Source: Balneolaceae bacterium | GTDB lineage: Bacteria; Bacteroidota; Rhodothermia; Balneolales; Balneolaceae | Reading direction: 5' to 3' | Length of the DNA: 64,000 bases | NCBI GenBank assembly: GCA_017795005.1 | Contig: CP051242.1 | Location: 186,001 to 250,000 of the forward strand | Part shown: piece after piece, positions 34,620 through 42,975 of the stretch | How the letters are laid out: each line of letters starts with the position of its first letter | Position numbering within the stretch: the stretch's first letter is position 1 | Made by a program: the position numbers and the translations under genes | The notes under the pieces: generated by a model | Databases searched by the model: none | The model's input: the letters and a program-made list of their open reading frames with translations, nothing else | Told to the model about the DNA's origin: nothing

Positions 34620-35298
34620 AGAAGAAGCCCAAATCCTGTTAATGGATTATATATATGGCGAGCTTGATGAAGCTAAAGCCCAAGAATTGAAGCTCTTTCT
34701 TGAAACCGACTCTGAACTCAAGCAAGAATTCGAAGGGTTAACTCAAACCCGTTCTATGCTACAACATCTTCCGGTTCAAAGTCCGGCGGAACAGCTGGTA
34801 ATTATGGAACCGGAGAATAAGGAAACAGCAGTGCCTTCCGAAAACTGGTGGGCTAAGCTTTCTTCCCTGTTTATTCCACAATCCGGTTTCGGAAAAACAG
34901 GCTTTGCTATGGCGACTTTTGTATTTCTGTTTTTTGTGATGGGAGCTTTCTCCGATATGAATATTTCCGTTGGAGAAGGCAATTTCAAAATGACCTTTGG
35001 AGAACAGCCCCCAGTTCAAACCGGCTATACTGCCGCACAGGTTGAGATGATTATAAATCAGGTACAACAGGAAAATGCTGAGATGATTAACCAATATGTA
35101 CTTGCTGCTCAGGAACAACAAGAGCTTCAATTTCAGCAAACCCTTTCTTCTTTTGCTGAATATCTGGATACCAGAAGAGAGTCTGATCTCGAACTTTTCA
35201 ACTATAGTTTAACCAGTCTTGAAGAAAATACTTATGACCGCTTTCGGCAAACCGATCAGGTGTTAGGCGAAATCATACAAACCGTAAGCACAAATTAA
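34612..35298 (+). CDS. Putative anti-sigma factor with one membrane helix
   Basis: The N-terminal region (TREEAQILLMDYIYGELDEAKAQELKLFLETDSELKQEFEGLTQTRSML) has the anti-sigma helical fold with the 'LMDYxxGEL' opening, but lacks the zinc His-Cys-Cys motif. A membrane helix follows (TGFAMATFVFLFFVMGAFS) at about 103-121. The periplasmic tail is long, with Gln/Glu-rich coiled coil (AQVEMIINQVQQENAEMINQYVLAAQEQQELQFQQ). ATG 34612 overlaps the sigma stop; an in-frame upstream ATG at 34513 lies inside the sigma gene and is rejected. A sensor/anti-sigma role is inferred from coupling. Confidence 0.72.
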   Translation: MTREEAQILLMDYIYGELDEAKAQELKLFLETDSELKQEFEGLTQTRSMLQHLPVQSPAEQLVIMEPENKETAVPSENWWAKLSSLFIPQSGFGKTGFAMATFVFLFFVMGAFSDMNISVGEGNFKMTFGEQPPVQTGYTAAQVEMIINQVQQENAEMINQYVLAAQEQQELQFQQTLSSFAEYLDTRRESDLELFNYSLTSLEENTYDRFRQTDQVLGEIIQTVSTN

Positions 35299-35317
35299 AT
35301 CTAAACAAGGAAAACCC

Positions 35318-36508
35318 ATGAAACATCTATACAAATATCTACTGATCGGATTGTTGAGTATCACTTTTACTCCAATCGAAACCTTTGCTCAATCTATTGA
35401 TGCGAACAGAATGAACCGTGATATCAGCATTATGGAAAACATATTGTCTGAACTGTTCAGAGCGCAACAACTTAGGGGAGAGGACTCAAGAATTGTGGTG
35501 GCCGGTACGGCTTCCGGCATTAGCTATTTCTCTAATAACTCTGTAAAAGGCACTTATTTGCCCGGCTTTGGCATCATTTTCAATATTTCGGGTCCAACCA
35601 GAAATATTTATGTGACCTCTTCAGGAACACGGTCCACCAGTTACTCATTTTATTATGATGACGACGATGGAGGTGATAATAATTCTTCTGAAATTACCGA
35701 AGCTTCTGTTGTTAATAGAGTAACTGACTTTCTTAGAGATTATGGAACTACTATCGGTCAATTAAGAAATGATGAACAGATTATGGTAATCTATGGGTCG
35801 CAAAACAGATCAAGCAGAGAATTATTTTACGCACTTTCAACAGTACGCGGACAAAATAACAGCAATACTGAGCAAGAAAAACCAGATCGATTACCCGTAA
35901 TTTCTGTATCTGCAACTGTTAAAAACCTGAATGATTACCGATCTGGAAAAATTAACGCCTCTGCATTTGAAGACCGCCTGAAAGTGGCTACCTCAGAAGA
36001 AAGAGAATATCTGGATCTTAAAGTGATGGGCAACATCTTTAAAACCGCTTTAAGCAATCAACCTAAAAACAGTTTTCGATTACACGGAGCTGGTGATATT
36101 AACTACCTTTTCCTCGACAACTTCGGCGCTATTTTTTCCCTAAATGTCCGATATACTGAGGAAAATGTGCGATGGGGAAATTCATTTGCTCGCGAATTCG
36201 CCCGGGTACAAAGCAGTTTTGACGCAGACAAAGAAAAGGAAGAATACCAAGAATATTTAAAAAAGGTTTCTGCCGCATTTGACGATTTGAAGGTAAACCT
36301 GAAGGAATACATTATTGATTATGGAAGAACTATCAGTTCTGTATCTGATGATCAATACATATTACTATCAGTAATAGTAAACGGCCGCATGGATGAAATT
36401 CCTGAAAGAATGGATATCCAGGTTAAGAAGTCGGTTTTTAACGAACTCGACAGAGGCAGAATAACCAGAGATCAGGCTCTTGGTGAAGTCGTTGTTACTG
36501 AGTACTAG
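35318..36508 (+). CDS. Secreted protein of an ECF sigma operon, unknown function
   Basis: Not recognised. A signal peptide (YLLIGLLSITFTPIETFAQ) is followed by a helix-rich start (RMNRDISIMENILSELFRAQQ). Two related stretches follow: a beta region with VVAGTASGISYFSNNSVKGTYLPGFGIIFNI and a second with FRLHGAGDINYLFLDNFGAIFSLNVRY. They suggest an internal duplication separated by an Asp-rich loop (YYDDDDGGDNNSS) and a Lys/Glu helix (ADKEKEEYQEYLKK). It follows the anti-sigma gene after 19 nt, so it is probably a target or input of that regulon. It may act in the periplasm. Confidence 0.65.
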   Translation: MKHLYKYLLIGLLSITFTPIETFAQSIDANRMNRDISIMENILSELFRAQQLRGEDSRIVVAGTASGISYFSNNSVKGTYLPGFGIIFNISGPTRNIYVTSSGTRSTSYSFYYDDDDGGDNNSSEITEASVVNRVTDFLRDYGTTIGQLRNDEQIMVIYGSQNRSSRELFYALSTVRGQNNSNTEQEKPDRLPVISVSATVKNLNDYRSGKINASAFEDRLKVATSEEREYLDLKVMGNIFKTALSNQPKNSFRLHGAGDINYLFLDNFGAIFSLNVRYTEENVRWGNSFAREFARVQSSFDADKEKEEYQEYLKKVSAAFDDLKVNLKEYIIDYGRTISSVSDDQYILLSVIVNGRMDEIPERMDIQVKKSVFNELDRGRITRDQALGEVVVTEY

Positions 36509-36531
36509 AATCTAAATTCATTGATATGCAG

Positions 36532-36565
36532 GCCGCATTAAATTGGTTTTTAATGCGGCTTTTTT
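36532..36565 (+). terminator. Rho-independent terminator of the ECF operon
   Basis: GCCGCATTAAA (36532-36542) and TTTAATGCGGC (36549-36559) form a perfect 11-bp stem with a six-base loop, followed by six T residues. It lies 24 nt after the secreted-protein stop and before the methyltransferase gene. Confidence 0.88.
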
Positions 36566-36592
36566 ATTGCTGTTTTCTGTATGTTCTGCCTT

Positions 36593-37126
36593 ATGAAAAA
36601 ACTGAATCTTGGTTGCGGAACAGATATTAAAGAAGGGTGGATTAACCTTGATATTGCAGATTTGGAGGGCGTGGATGTTGTACATGATATAAACAGCCTT
36701 CCGTTACCGTTTCCTGATAATGAATTTGATTACATCCTTGCTCAGGACATTCTGGAACATTTGGAATATGCTCCTCTACTTAAAGACTTACACCGGGTTC
36801 TAAAGAAAGACTCGACTATTGAAATTCGGGTTCCACACTTTACCTCTCGATATAATTTCAATGATCCTACTCATAAGAAACTATTTTCTTCGAAAACGAT
36901 GGATTTCTTTGTTGAGGGTGCTTCCTATGGAAGAGATTATTATTTCGATTTCCACTTTTCTGAAAGCACATTTACCAGAATTCATTTTGAGAAAGGGATT
37001 TATCTCTGGAATTACCTGATTGAGCCACTCATTAATATCTCGAAACAAACCCGAACATTTTACGAAGCTACTTTCTTGTCAAGGATATTTCCTGCCGGGA
37101 TGATGACGGTTAAACTCAAAAAATAA
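36593..37126 (+). CDS. Class I SAM-dependent methyltransferase
   Basis: The protein begins KKLNLGCGTDIKEGWINLDI, where LNLGCG is the SAM-binding motif I. The post-I acidic position is in NLDIADL, and motif IV-like FDYILAQDILEHLEY follows, as in type-11 methyltransferases. The first of two ATGs (36581) lies too close to the operon terminator and adds FCL ahead of the conserved opening; ATG 36593 is preferred. The acceptor is unknown. It overlaps the aat gene by 11 nt at the 3' end. Confidence 0.85.
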   Translation: MKKLNLGCGTDIKEGWINLDIADLEGVDVVHDINSLPLPFPDNEFDYILAQDILEHLEYAPLLKDLHRVLKKDSTIEIRVPHFTSRYNFNDPTHKKLFSSKTMDFFVEGASYGRDYYFDFHFSESTFTRIHFEKGIYLWNYLIEPLINISKQTRTFYEATFLSRIFPAGMMTVKLKK

Positions 37127-37700
37127 ACCTACACTCTTTTTTCATCGCTTCACTAAGTAACGTCTGGTATTCTGCGGCTTCAATCTCGATACAGCCAAAT
37201 TGTGACAGGTGTTCAGTATAAAACTGTGTATCCCAAAGTTTGAACCCGTTCTTTTTCAGAATCTGGTGGCAATAGTACAGCGCTATTTTATCTGCTTCCG
37301 GTTCAGATTTAAACATGCTTTCTCCAAAAAATGCCGCTTGCAGGTGTACTCCATATAATCCACCAACCAGTTTAGTGTCCAGGTAAACTTCCACTGAATG
37401 TGCATGACCAGCCTGATGTAGTACATCGTAAGAATTAATAATCAGATCATTGATCCACGTAGTTTCCCGATCCGCACAAGCCTGAACTACCTCTCTGAAT
37501 GTTGAATCTGTTTTCACTTCAAATCTACCTTGCCGAATCAGGCGTTCTACGTTCTTTGAGATATGAAACTGATCTATTGGAATAATTCCTCTCTTCGAGG
37601 CTGAATACCAATCCACATTTTTCGAATCCTTGCTTTCCGCCATTGGGAAAATTCCCTGGGCATAAGCAGACAGAAGGGATTCGGGTGGGATGATGTTCAT
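37116..37700 (-). CDS. aat: Leucyl/phenylalanyl-tRNA-protein transferase
   Basis: N-end rule enzyme that adds Leu or Phe to proteins with N-terminal Lys or Arg. The typical motifs are present: GLLAYAQGIFPM-like (LSAYAQGIFPMAE), WYSASKRGIIPID, ISKNVERLIR, ETTWINDLIINSYDVLHQAGHAHSVEVY, GGLYGVHLQAAFFGESMFK and LWDTQFYTEHLSQFGCIEI. Its 194 residues lie near the shorter end of the family. The 3' ends of this gene and the methyltransferase overlap. A repeat cluster lies upstream. Confidence 0.93.
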   Translation of the reverse strand: MNIIPPESLLSAYAQGIFPMAESKDSKNVDWYSASKRGIIPIDQFHISKNVERLIRQGRFEVKTDSTFREVVQACADRETTWINDLIINSYDVLHQAGHAHSVEVYLDTKLVGGLYGVHLQAAFFGESMFKSEPEADKIALYYCHQILKKNGFKLWDTQFYTEHLSQFGCIEIEAAEYQTLLSEAMKKECRFIF

Positions 37701-37746
37701 TTTTTAGTTATGAGGTGTGATACGCTGGGTTGATTTATTTTATAAA

Positions 37747-37815
37747 GTCATCCCTGCGCATGCAGGGATCTGGAGTAAATTTATAATTCGAGATTCCTGC
37801 CTTCGCAGGAATGAC
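37747..37815. repeat. REP/BIME-like inverted repeat pair, compact form
   Basis: Two hairpins in opposite orientation. The first is GTCAT plus CCCTGCGCATGCAGGGAT then CTGGAGT. The second is ATTCCTGCCTTCGCAGGAAT then GAC. Each unit therefore reads GTCAT-stem-CTGGAGT from its outer end. The architecture matches the elements at 20177 and 55815. It lies in the 162-nt gap upstream of aat, before the metalloprotease stop. Confidence 0.7.
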
Positions 37816-37849
37816 TTAGTAGGGGCGTTTCATGAAACGCCCCTACTAA
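37816..37849. repeat. 34-bp perfect palindrome
   Basis: TTAGTAGGGGCGTTTCA is followed immediately by its exact reverse complement. It begins on the base after the REP pair and ends 14 nt before the metalloprotease stop codon. As RNA it would fold to an unlooped stem on either strand. It may be a terminator for the protease or a repeat unit (the core AGGGGCGTTTCATGAAACGC is known to me from other genomes as a dispersed repeat). Confidence 0.7.
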
Positions 37850-37862
37850 TTTTCAAATGGAA

Positions 37863-40274
37863 TTAAAAATCACAATACAACATCGGGCCTGAGCCAATTG
37901 GTGAACCCGGTGGTGGTGATAATGACTCCGGTGACTCAAATTCTTCCGGGTCATCAAGATATGCTTCTATCATTGCAGCAGATTGCATTGCCACCGCATC
38001 TTCACGGTCATCGAGCATTTCATGAAGTTTAACAAGTTTCTTCATCACAATAGCTTTAGTAATCGGGTTAGCCTGAGATGAGGCATGTAATTTAATCATA
38101 TTAGTAACCACGAGATGGTTGACTACATACTGAATTGCTCCCAGATAATCTTCGCTGACCTCTTTTTCCCAACTATGTTCAATGAGTTCATCCAGTGTTT
38201 CTCCTAAGGTCAGGTTGTTGTCTCTGGATCCGTATTCGACCAATCTGTTTGCTCTTTGGGGATGTAAAATCAAGCTGATAGGCACATCAGCAGCAGTTTC
38301 TGCAATAGCAAAGGCATCTAATGAAGGACCGGTATTTCCTCTGAAAAGTTCACGGGAAGAACCCAAACCTGCCGGTCGGGTAGGAATCATATCCAGTACA
38401 TTTTCGGGAAGCGCCAACACTTCCGGATCTAGTGCGCTAAGCATTTCCTGTAGTGCTTGTCGTTGGGTTCTCGCATCTACAATTTCAGGATTCGGTTGGT
38501 TATCGCCTCGTAATTTATAGGAGTAATCAAGTCCTCCAATCAACTTTACCGTTCCTTCCAGCTGATATCGGTGAAACAAATAAATCGGAACCAATACATC
38601 TTCCAGATAAGTCATTGGAGTGCCAACCGGAATATTTGCTTCTCCAAAATTATTGAGTGCAATTTCCCGGACTTCCAGAATATGTGAAAGCTGAGAAGCA
38701 GGGTCATCACCATACTCCCATAAATGTGCATAAGGATGTGCTCCACCTTGCGGGCGGGCATCGCTGTCTGAAATGTACTTCAGTCCTCTGGAATGCGCGT
38801 TTTCCAGAATTTCATTCAAGGCTTCCGCTTCATTCGTTCCTTCCGGAAAATCCTGATAGCCAAAAGCGATGGTTACTTTATCCCAATCGCCGATTCCTAC
38901 ATCGTAAGCGTCATCCAGACTAAGCTCCCCATTCACGATATCAACTTTTGGATGAGGGTAATCCATTACCGATGCCCGATTATTTACACTGGATGCAAAG
39001 TTGTGATAAATCCCTAGTGTATGACCAATTTCATGTGCTGAAAGCTGACGGATTCGGGCAAGCGCCATTTCCAGCATTCTTGGATCTTCTTCTGCGCCTT
39101 CTTCGAATGGAGCCAGAAGTCCTGTTGCAATCATATAATCCTGCCGAACCCGAAGCGATCCTAATAACACATTCCCTTTTATAATTTCACCTGTTCGTGG
39201 GTCTGTTACTGAGCCTCCATAAGACCAACCCCTGGTTGACCGGTGAACCCAATTGATTACATTATATCTTATGTCCAATGGATGAGCGTCATCAGGAAGA
39301 ACCTTAACCTGAAACGCATCTTTATATCCGGCTGCTTCAAACGCCTGATTCCACCATCTTGCTCCATCCAATAACGCACTTCTTACCGGCTCGGGAGTAC
39401 CATTATCCAAATAGTAGATAATTGGTTCTACCGCTTCGCTGATTTCCGCTTCCGGATTTTTCTTTTCTAAACGATGTCGGTTGATAAACTTAATCATCAT
39501 TGGCTCATCGATCGGTGAAGCATAATCCATAAATGATGTTGGATAAAATCCTCCACGAGGATCATACATTCGTGGCTCGTAATTATCATCCGGTAACTCA
39601 ACAAAAGAGTGGTGCTGACGAACGGTAATTGAAGTAGGATCAGGAACTACAGACCTAACCTGTCCACCCGGATTGCTTCCAGCAAATGTAAGCATGGTTT
39701 CGAACTCAGAATTCTTCGGGAAATTGAAGGTTCCTTCTGCATACAAAGAGGATCGATTTTTATCCAGGCTGAAATTCCCTTCTCCTCGACCACGCAACCT
39801 CCCGGTTACATTATGTGCGTCCTGAATTAAGAACGGTGTAAGATCTATGAGATAGCTTCCATCTTCTTCTGCTTCTATTTTGAACGCATGAAGTACCGAT
39901 GAAGCAAATGCCTCGCGAACCGATTTCTTTTCCAGTTCATTATCTGATCGGGCGATGTAATCCAGGTTAGGTTGAATCATAAAAAGTTTTGGACCCCGCT
40001 TCTCAAAGTACACCACTCTTTGTCCGCCTTGTTGACTTCGGTCCAGGCCAATATCATTTGATCCGACTCCGGCTGCCAGGTAGTTAGCATATAAAAATTC
40101 TTTGTTTAGCTCATCAACTTTTAACCAAAGCTGGTCACCGGCTTCATCATAATAATAATCAAAGAAGCCTTCGGTGGCTTCCAGCCCTTTGGTTTTATCT
40201 GAAATGGATGGTGTTTGTGCTGCCAGAGTAGTTGAGATGGCAACGAAGAGAAAGATTGAAATCGCTCTTTTCAT
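37863..40274 (-). CDS. Secreted zinc metalloprotease, DUF5117/DUF5118 type, metzincin motif
   Basis: A signal peptide (RAISIFLFVAISTTLAAQ) leads to about 300 residues of N-terminal DUF5117-like beta domain (ATEGFFDYYYDEAGDQLWLKVDELNKEFLYANYLAAGVGSNDIGLDRSQQGGQRVVYFEKRG). The catalytic helix is HEIGHTLGIYH with His414, Glu415, His418 and His424 (the HExxHxxGxxH metzincin consensus). The Met-turn is SVMDYPHP. At 803 residues it matches the Bacteroidota zinc-dependent metalloprotease family. It probably degrades peptides in the periplasm or outside. No substrate can be inferred. Confidence 0.88.
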   Translation of the reverse strand: MKRAISIFLFVAISTTLAAQTPSISDKTKGLEATEGFFDYYYDEAGDQLWLKVDELNKEFLYANYLAAGVGSNDIGLDRSQQGGQRVVYFEKRGPKLFMIQPNLDYIARSDNELEKKSVREAFASSVLHAFKIEAEEDGSYLIDLTPFLIQDAHNVTGRLRGRGEGNFSLDKNRSSLYAEGTFNFPKNSEFETMLTFAGSNPGGQVRSVVPDPTSITVRQHHSFVELPDDNYEPRMYDPRGGFYPTSFMDYASPIDEPMMIKFINRHRLEKKNPEAEISEAVEPIIYYLDNGTPEPVRSALLDGARWWNQAFEAAGYKDAFQVKVLPDDAHPLDIRYNVINWVHRSTRGWSYGGSVTDPRTGEIIKGNVLLGSLRVRQDYMIATGLLAPFEEGAEEDPRMLEMALARIRQLSAHEIGHTLGIYHNFASSVNNRASVMDYPHPKVDIVNGELSLDDAYDVGIGDWDKVTIAFGYQDFPEGTNEAEALNEILENAHSRGLKYISDSDARPQGGAHPYAHLWEYGDDPASQLSHILEVREIALNNFGEANIPVGTPMTYLEDVLVPIYLFHRYQLEGTVKLIGGLDYSYKLRGDNQPNPEIVDARTQRQALQEMLSALDPEVLALPENVLDMIPTRPAGLGSSRELFRGNTGPSLDAFAIAETAADVPISLILHPQRANRLVEYGSRDNNLTLGETLDELIEHSWEKEVSEDYLGAIQYVVNHLVVTNMIKLHASSQANPITKAIVMKKLVKLHEMLDDREDAVAMQSAAMIEAYLDDPEEFESPESLSPPPGSPIGSGPMLYCDF

Positions 40275-40277
40275 GAG

Positions 40278-40312
40278 TTCTTGTAGTTGAGTTTTAGATA
40301 GAGCTACAAGAA
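40278..40312. repeat. 9-bp inverted repeat upstream of the metalloprotease
   Basis: TTCTTGTAG (40278-40286) pairs with CTACAAGAA (40304-40312), with a 17-nt loop, just upstream of the protease ATG. It could be an operator or a 5'-leader hairpin. The match could be chance at this length. Confidence 0.3.
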
Positions 40313-40416
40313 AACAGTTTTTTGCCGGATTTGAAATGGGAGGTAGGAGTTTTTACAAGATGAGATCCGCTTTCTCAAAAACATATTTAGAGCTATTTTC
40401 TTAAAATTAAATGAAC

Positions 40417-40421
40417 AGGAG
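40417..40421 (+). promoter_or_regulatory. Shine-Dalgarno AGGAG for the GTG start of the TIR gene
   Basis: AGGAG lies 5 nt before the GTG at 40427. An ATG at 40411 is in another frame, so GTG is the best start. Strong SD sites are uncommon in the surrounding genes. Confidence 0.55.
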
Positions 40422-40426
40422 CCTCC

Positions 40427-41452
40427 GTGAGTAAGAATTCAATTTTTTTTAGTCATTCATCAAAAGACAAAGAACAGTTAGTAAAACTAAAAGAACTTTT
40501 TGTTGATAAAACGGGTGGAGCAGTAGATGTTTTTTTATCCAGTGATGGTCAAAGTATCCCATTAGGAAGAAATTGGGTACATAGAATTCAGGAAGAGCTC
40601 AATAAAACTACGCTTTTAATTGTTTTCTTAACTCATAATTCAATTAAATCGAGTTGGGTATACTTCGAAGCTGGATATTCCTATTCAAAAAACATAAGAG
40701 TTGTTCCAGTAGGCTTTATGGGAGTAGATCTATCAAATGTGCCTCCCCCTTTAAGCTTATTACAAGGTTTTAATATATCAAATAAAGACGGTCTTGATAA
40801 TTTAATCGCTTTAATAAATGAGGAGTTTGGTCATTCCCATGCAAGTTTTTTTACTGACGATGAATTTAATATGCTAATATCAGATTCGAATACTAAGGAA
40901 AAGAACCTCCCTTTTTTCTATGCTGTTGAAGATATAAATTTTGAATTAGATACTGATGAGCTCAATTGTTCAAGGGAATCGGCAATCAATATTCTTCAAA
41001 AATCTTTAGAAACTCAAAACCTTGAAATAAGGGACAACTCTAATTCTATTGAGTGTTTTGGACTAAGAATATTTTCGACCATTCATGGTCTCGACTTTAA
41101 TATTGACCCGAATTTATTTGAGAATATCCTACCAGTACTAATTGACTCTATTACCAAAATAGTAACGGATGAGAATTATGAACTAACTTTATTCTTAGAA
41201 CTAGTTCCTCCTACCGATTATGTTAGTGGTAGCCATAAAATTACAGCCCTACTTCTTAAGTTCGATATCCAATTTGGCAAAGAAGAATATCTAAATTATA
41301 AAGGTCTCAATTTTAAACTCCAGCACAATAACCAAGCGGCTACGCTTATAATAAAATCTAGTTTAAAAGATCTTCAGGTTACTAAAATTTATAACTTAGT
41401 AACACTACTATTCGATTCTAGAGTTCTATATAATGAATATGAGAACTGGTAA
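40427..41452 (+). CDS. TIR-domain protein (putative NADase effector) with unrecognised C-terminal domain
   Basis: Residues 1-135 form a TIR_2-like domain: IFFSHSSKDKEQLVKLKELF (box 1), then VDVFLSSDGQSIPLGRNWVHRIQEELNKTTLLIVFLTHNSIKSSWVYFEAGYSY with the candidate catalytic Glu81 in YFEAG. Bacterial TIR proteins commonly hydrolyse NAD in antiphage systems. The remaining 200 residues (alpha/beta, FYAVEDINFELDTDELN...) match no domain I recognise and could be a sensor or a second module. The gene is AT-rich beside its neighbours and stands alone, with no neighbouring defence gene in the window. Confidence 0.75.
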   Translation: MSKNSIFFSHSSKDKEQLVKLKELFVDKTGGAVDVFLSSDGQSIPLGRNWVHRIQEELNKTTLLIVFLTHNSIKSSWVYFEAGYSYSKNIRVVPVGFMGVDLSNVPPPLSLLQGFNISNKDGLDNLIALINEEFGHSHASFFTDDEFNMLISDSNTKEKNLPFFYAVEDINFELDTDELNCSRESAINILQKSLETQNLEIRDNSNSIECFGLRIFSTIHGLDFNIDPNLFENILPVLIDSITKIVTDENYELTLFLELVPPTDYVSGSHKITALLLKFDIQFGKEEYLNYKGLNFKLQHNNQAATLIIKSSLKDLQVTKIYNLVTLLFDSRVLYNEYENW

Positions 41453-41468
41453 AATTGATGTTCACAAA

Positions 41469-42803
41469 CTACAAAATCTCCTTATTCTCCATTCTTTTGA
41501 AGTAATCTCTGGCTGCTTCCATCACTTTTGGTGAAAGTAGGAGCGCAACAGTCATAGTAGGAATTGCCATTACTGCATACATACCATCAATCAAATTAAT
41601 AATTGCTGAGATACTTGCCGTCGCCCCAAGAAGAATCGAGCCTACATAAAACAGATTATACCATTTCTGGCGTTGTGCACCGGCTAAGAAGCCTAAACAC
41701 TTTGTTCCGTAGTAAGAGTAGGTAAACAGCGAACTGGCGGCAAAGATGGTTACACTAATCATTAACAAATAAACACCCGGGGTTCCAAGAGCTTCTTCAA
41801 AAGCTGAAGCTGTTAATGTAATTCCGTTTTCATCACCGGTTTTCCAAACGTCTGTTACCAGAATCGCCAAAGCCGTCATCGTACATACTACGATGGTATC
41901 AATAAATGGTCCCATCATTGCTACTAACCCTTCCCTTACCGGCTCTTTGGTTTTGGCTGCTCCATGTGCAAGTGTTGCTGTACCAATACCCGCTTCATTT
42001 GAAAACGCCGCTCTTCTGACACCCAAAATAATCAACGCTCCAACTGCTCCTCCCATAGCGGCATCTGCAGTAAAGGCATCTTCAATAATCATCCATAAAT
42101 ACTCGCCAAGCACATCAATATGAATTACCAGAATGGTAACTACACAAACAGTGTATAGCACTACCATTGCCGGGACCATTCGGCTGGCAACCTTACCAAT
42201 TCGTTTTATTCCACCAAAAATTACTGTTCCAACAATTAAAAGAATTACAATTCCGGTTATCAGATCCGTTCCGAAATGATTAGCTGGATCAGCCCAGCCA
42301 TTAGGAACCAGAATTACATCACGAATAGCCTGATTTAACTGATTAGCCTGAAAAACAGGGAGAGCTCCAAACATTCCTGCCACTGCAAATAATGCTGCTA
42401 ATGGCTTCCACTTTTTCCCAAGCCCTTCGGTAATCATATACATCGTTCCGCCTTGTACATCACCGTTTGAGTCTTTACCCCGATACATGATGGAAAGTGT
42501 ACAGGTAAAGAATTTGGTCGCTATTCCGACAATGGCACTCATCCACATCCAAAAAACAGCCCCTGGACCTCCCGCTGCAATTGCTACGGCCACACCGCTA
42601 ATATTTCCCAAACCAATAGTTGCAGCTAAGGCACTTGAAAGAGCTTCAAAGTGATTAATATCTCCCGGATCATTGGGGTCATCATATTTCCCTCTGAGAA
42701 TATTTACCGCATGACCAAAATAGCGGTAAGGAGTCATGCGTGAATAAACCATAAAGTAAAGTCCGCCACCACAGAGCAGGACTACCAGGGGAGTTCCCCA
42801 CAT
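41469..42803 (-). CDS. Sodium:alanine symporter (AGCS family)
   Basis: Inner-membrane carrier of alanine or glycine with Na+. The TM1 helix region has TPLVVLLCGGGLYFMVYSRMTPYRYFGHAVNIL, followed by the signature HFEALSSALAATIGLGNISGVAVAIAAGGPGAVFWMWMSAIVG, LGNISGVA being diagnostic. Other conserved blocks are EAGIGTATLAHGAAKTKEPVREGLVAMMGPFIDT. The first ATG gives 444 residues and may omit 14 conserved residues: the upstream in-frame codons, beginning with a CTG at 42845, encode LETLENILSAFSSF, as family members do, and no ATG/GTG/TTG precedes them before a stop. The true start may be CTG or ATT. Confidence 0.92.
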   Translation of the reverse strand: MWGTPLVVLLCGGGLYFMVYSRMTPYRYFGHAVNILRGKYDDPNDPGDINHFEALSSALAATIGLGNISGVAVAIAAGGPGAVFWMWMSAIVGIATKFFTCTLSIMYRGKDSNGDVQGGTMYMITEGLGKKWKPLAALFAVAGMFGALPVFQANQLNQAIRDVILVPNGWADPANHFGTDLITGIVILLIVGTVIFGGIKRIGKVASRMVPAMVVLYTVCVVTILVIHIDVLGEYLWMIIEDAFTADAAMGGAVGALIILGVRRAAFSNEAGIGTATLAHGAAKTKEPVREGLVAMMGPFIDTIVVCTMTALAILVTDVWKTGDENGITLTASAFEEALGTPGVYLLMISVTIFAASSLFTYSYYGTKCLGFLAGAQRQKWYNLFYVGSILLGATASISAIINLIDGMYAVMAIPTMTVALLLSPKVMEAARDYFKRMENKEIL

Positions 42804-42975
42804 AAAAGATGAAAAGGCTGATAAAATATTTTCTAGTGTTTCCAGAACGGCAGTATTTAATTATGAATATGTCAAAAAAATAAGCCTAAATAGCTTAATT
42901 ACTAAGAAAGTTTTTTGTTTAGATTTGAAGTCATTATTCTTGGCTTATAAATACAAGTGATACAAACTGTTAAAC

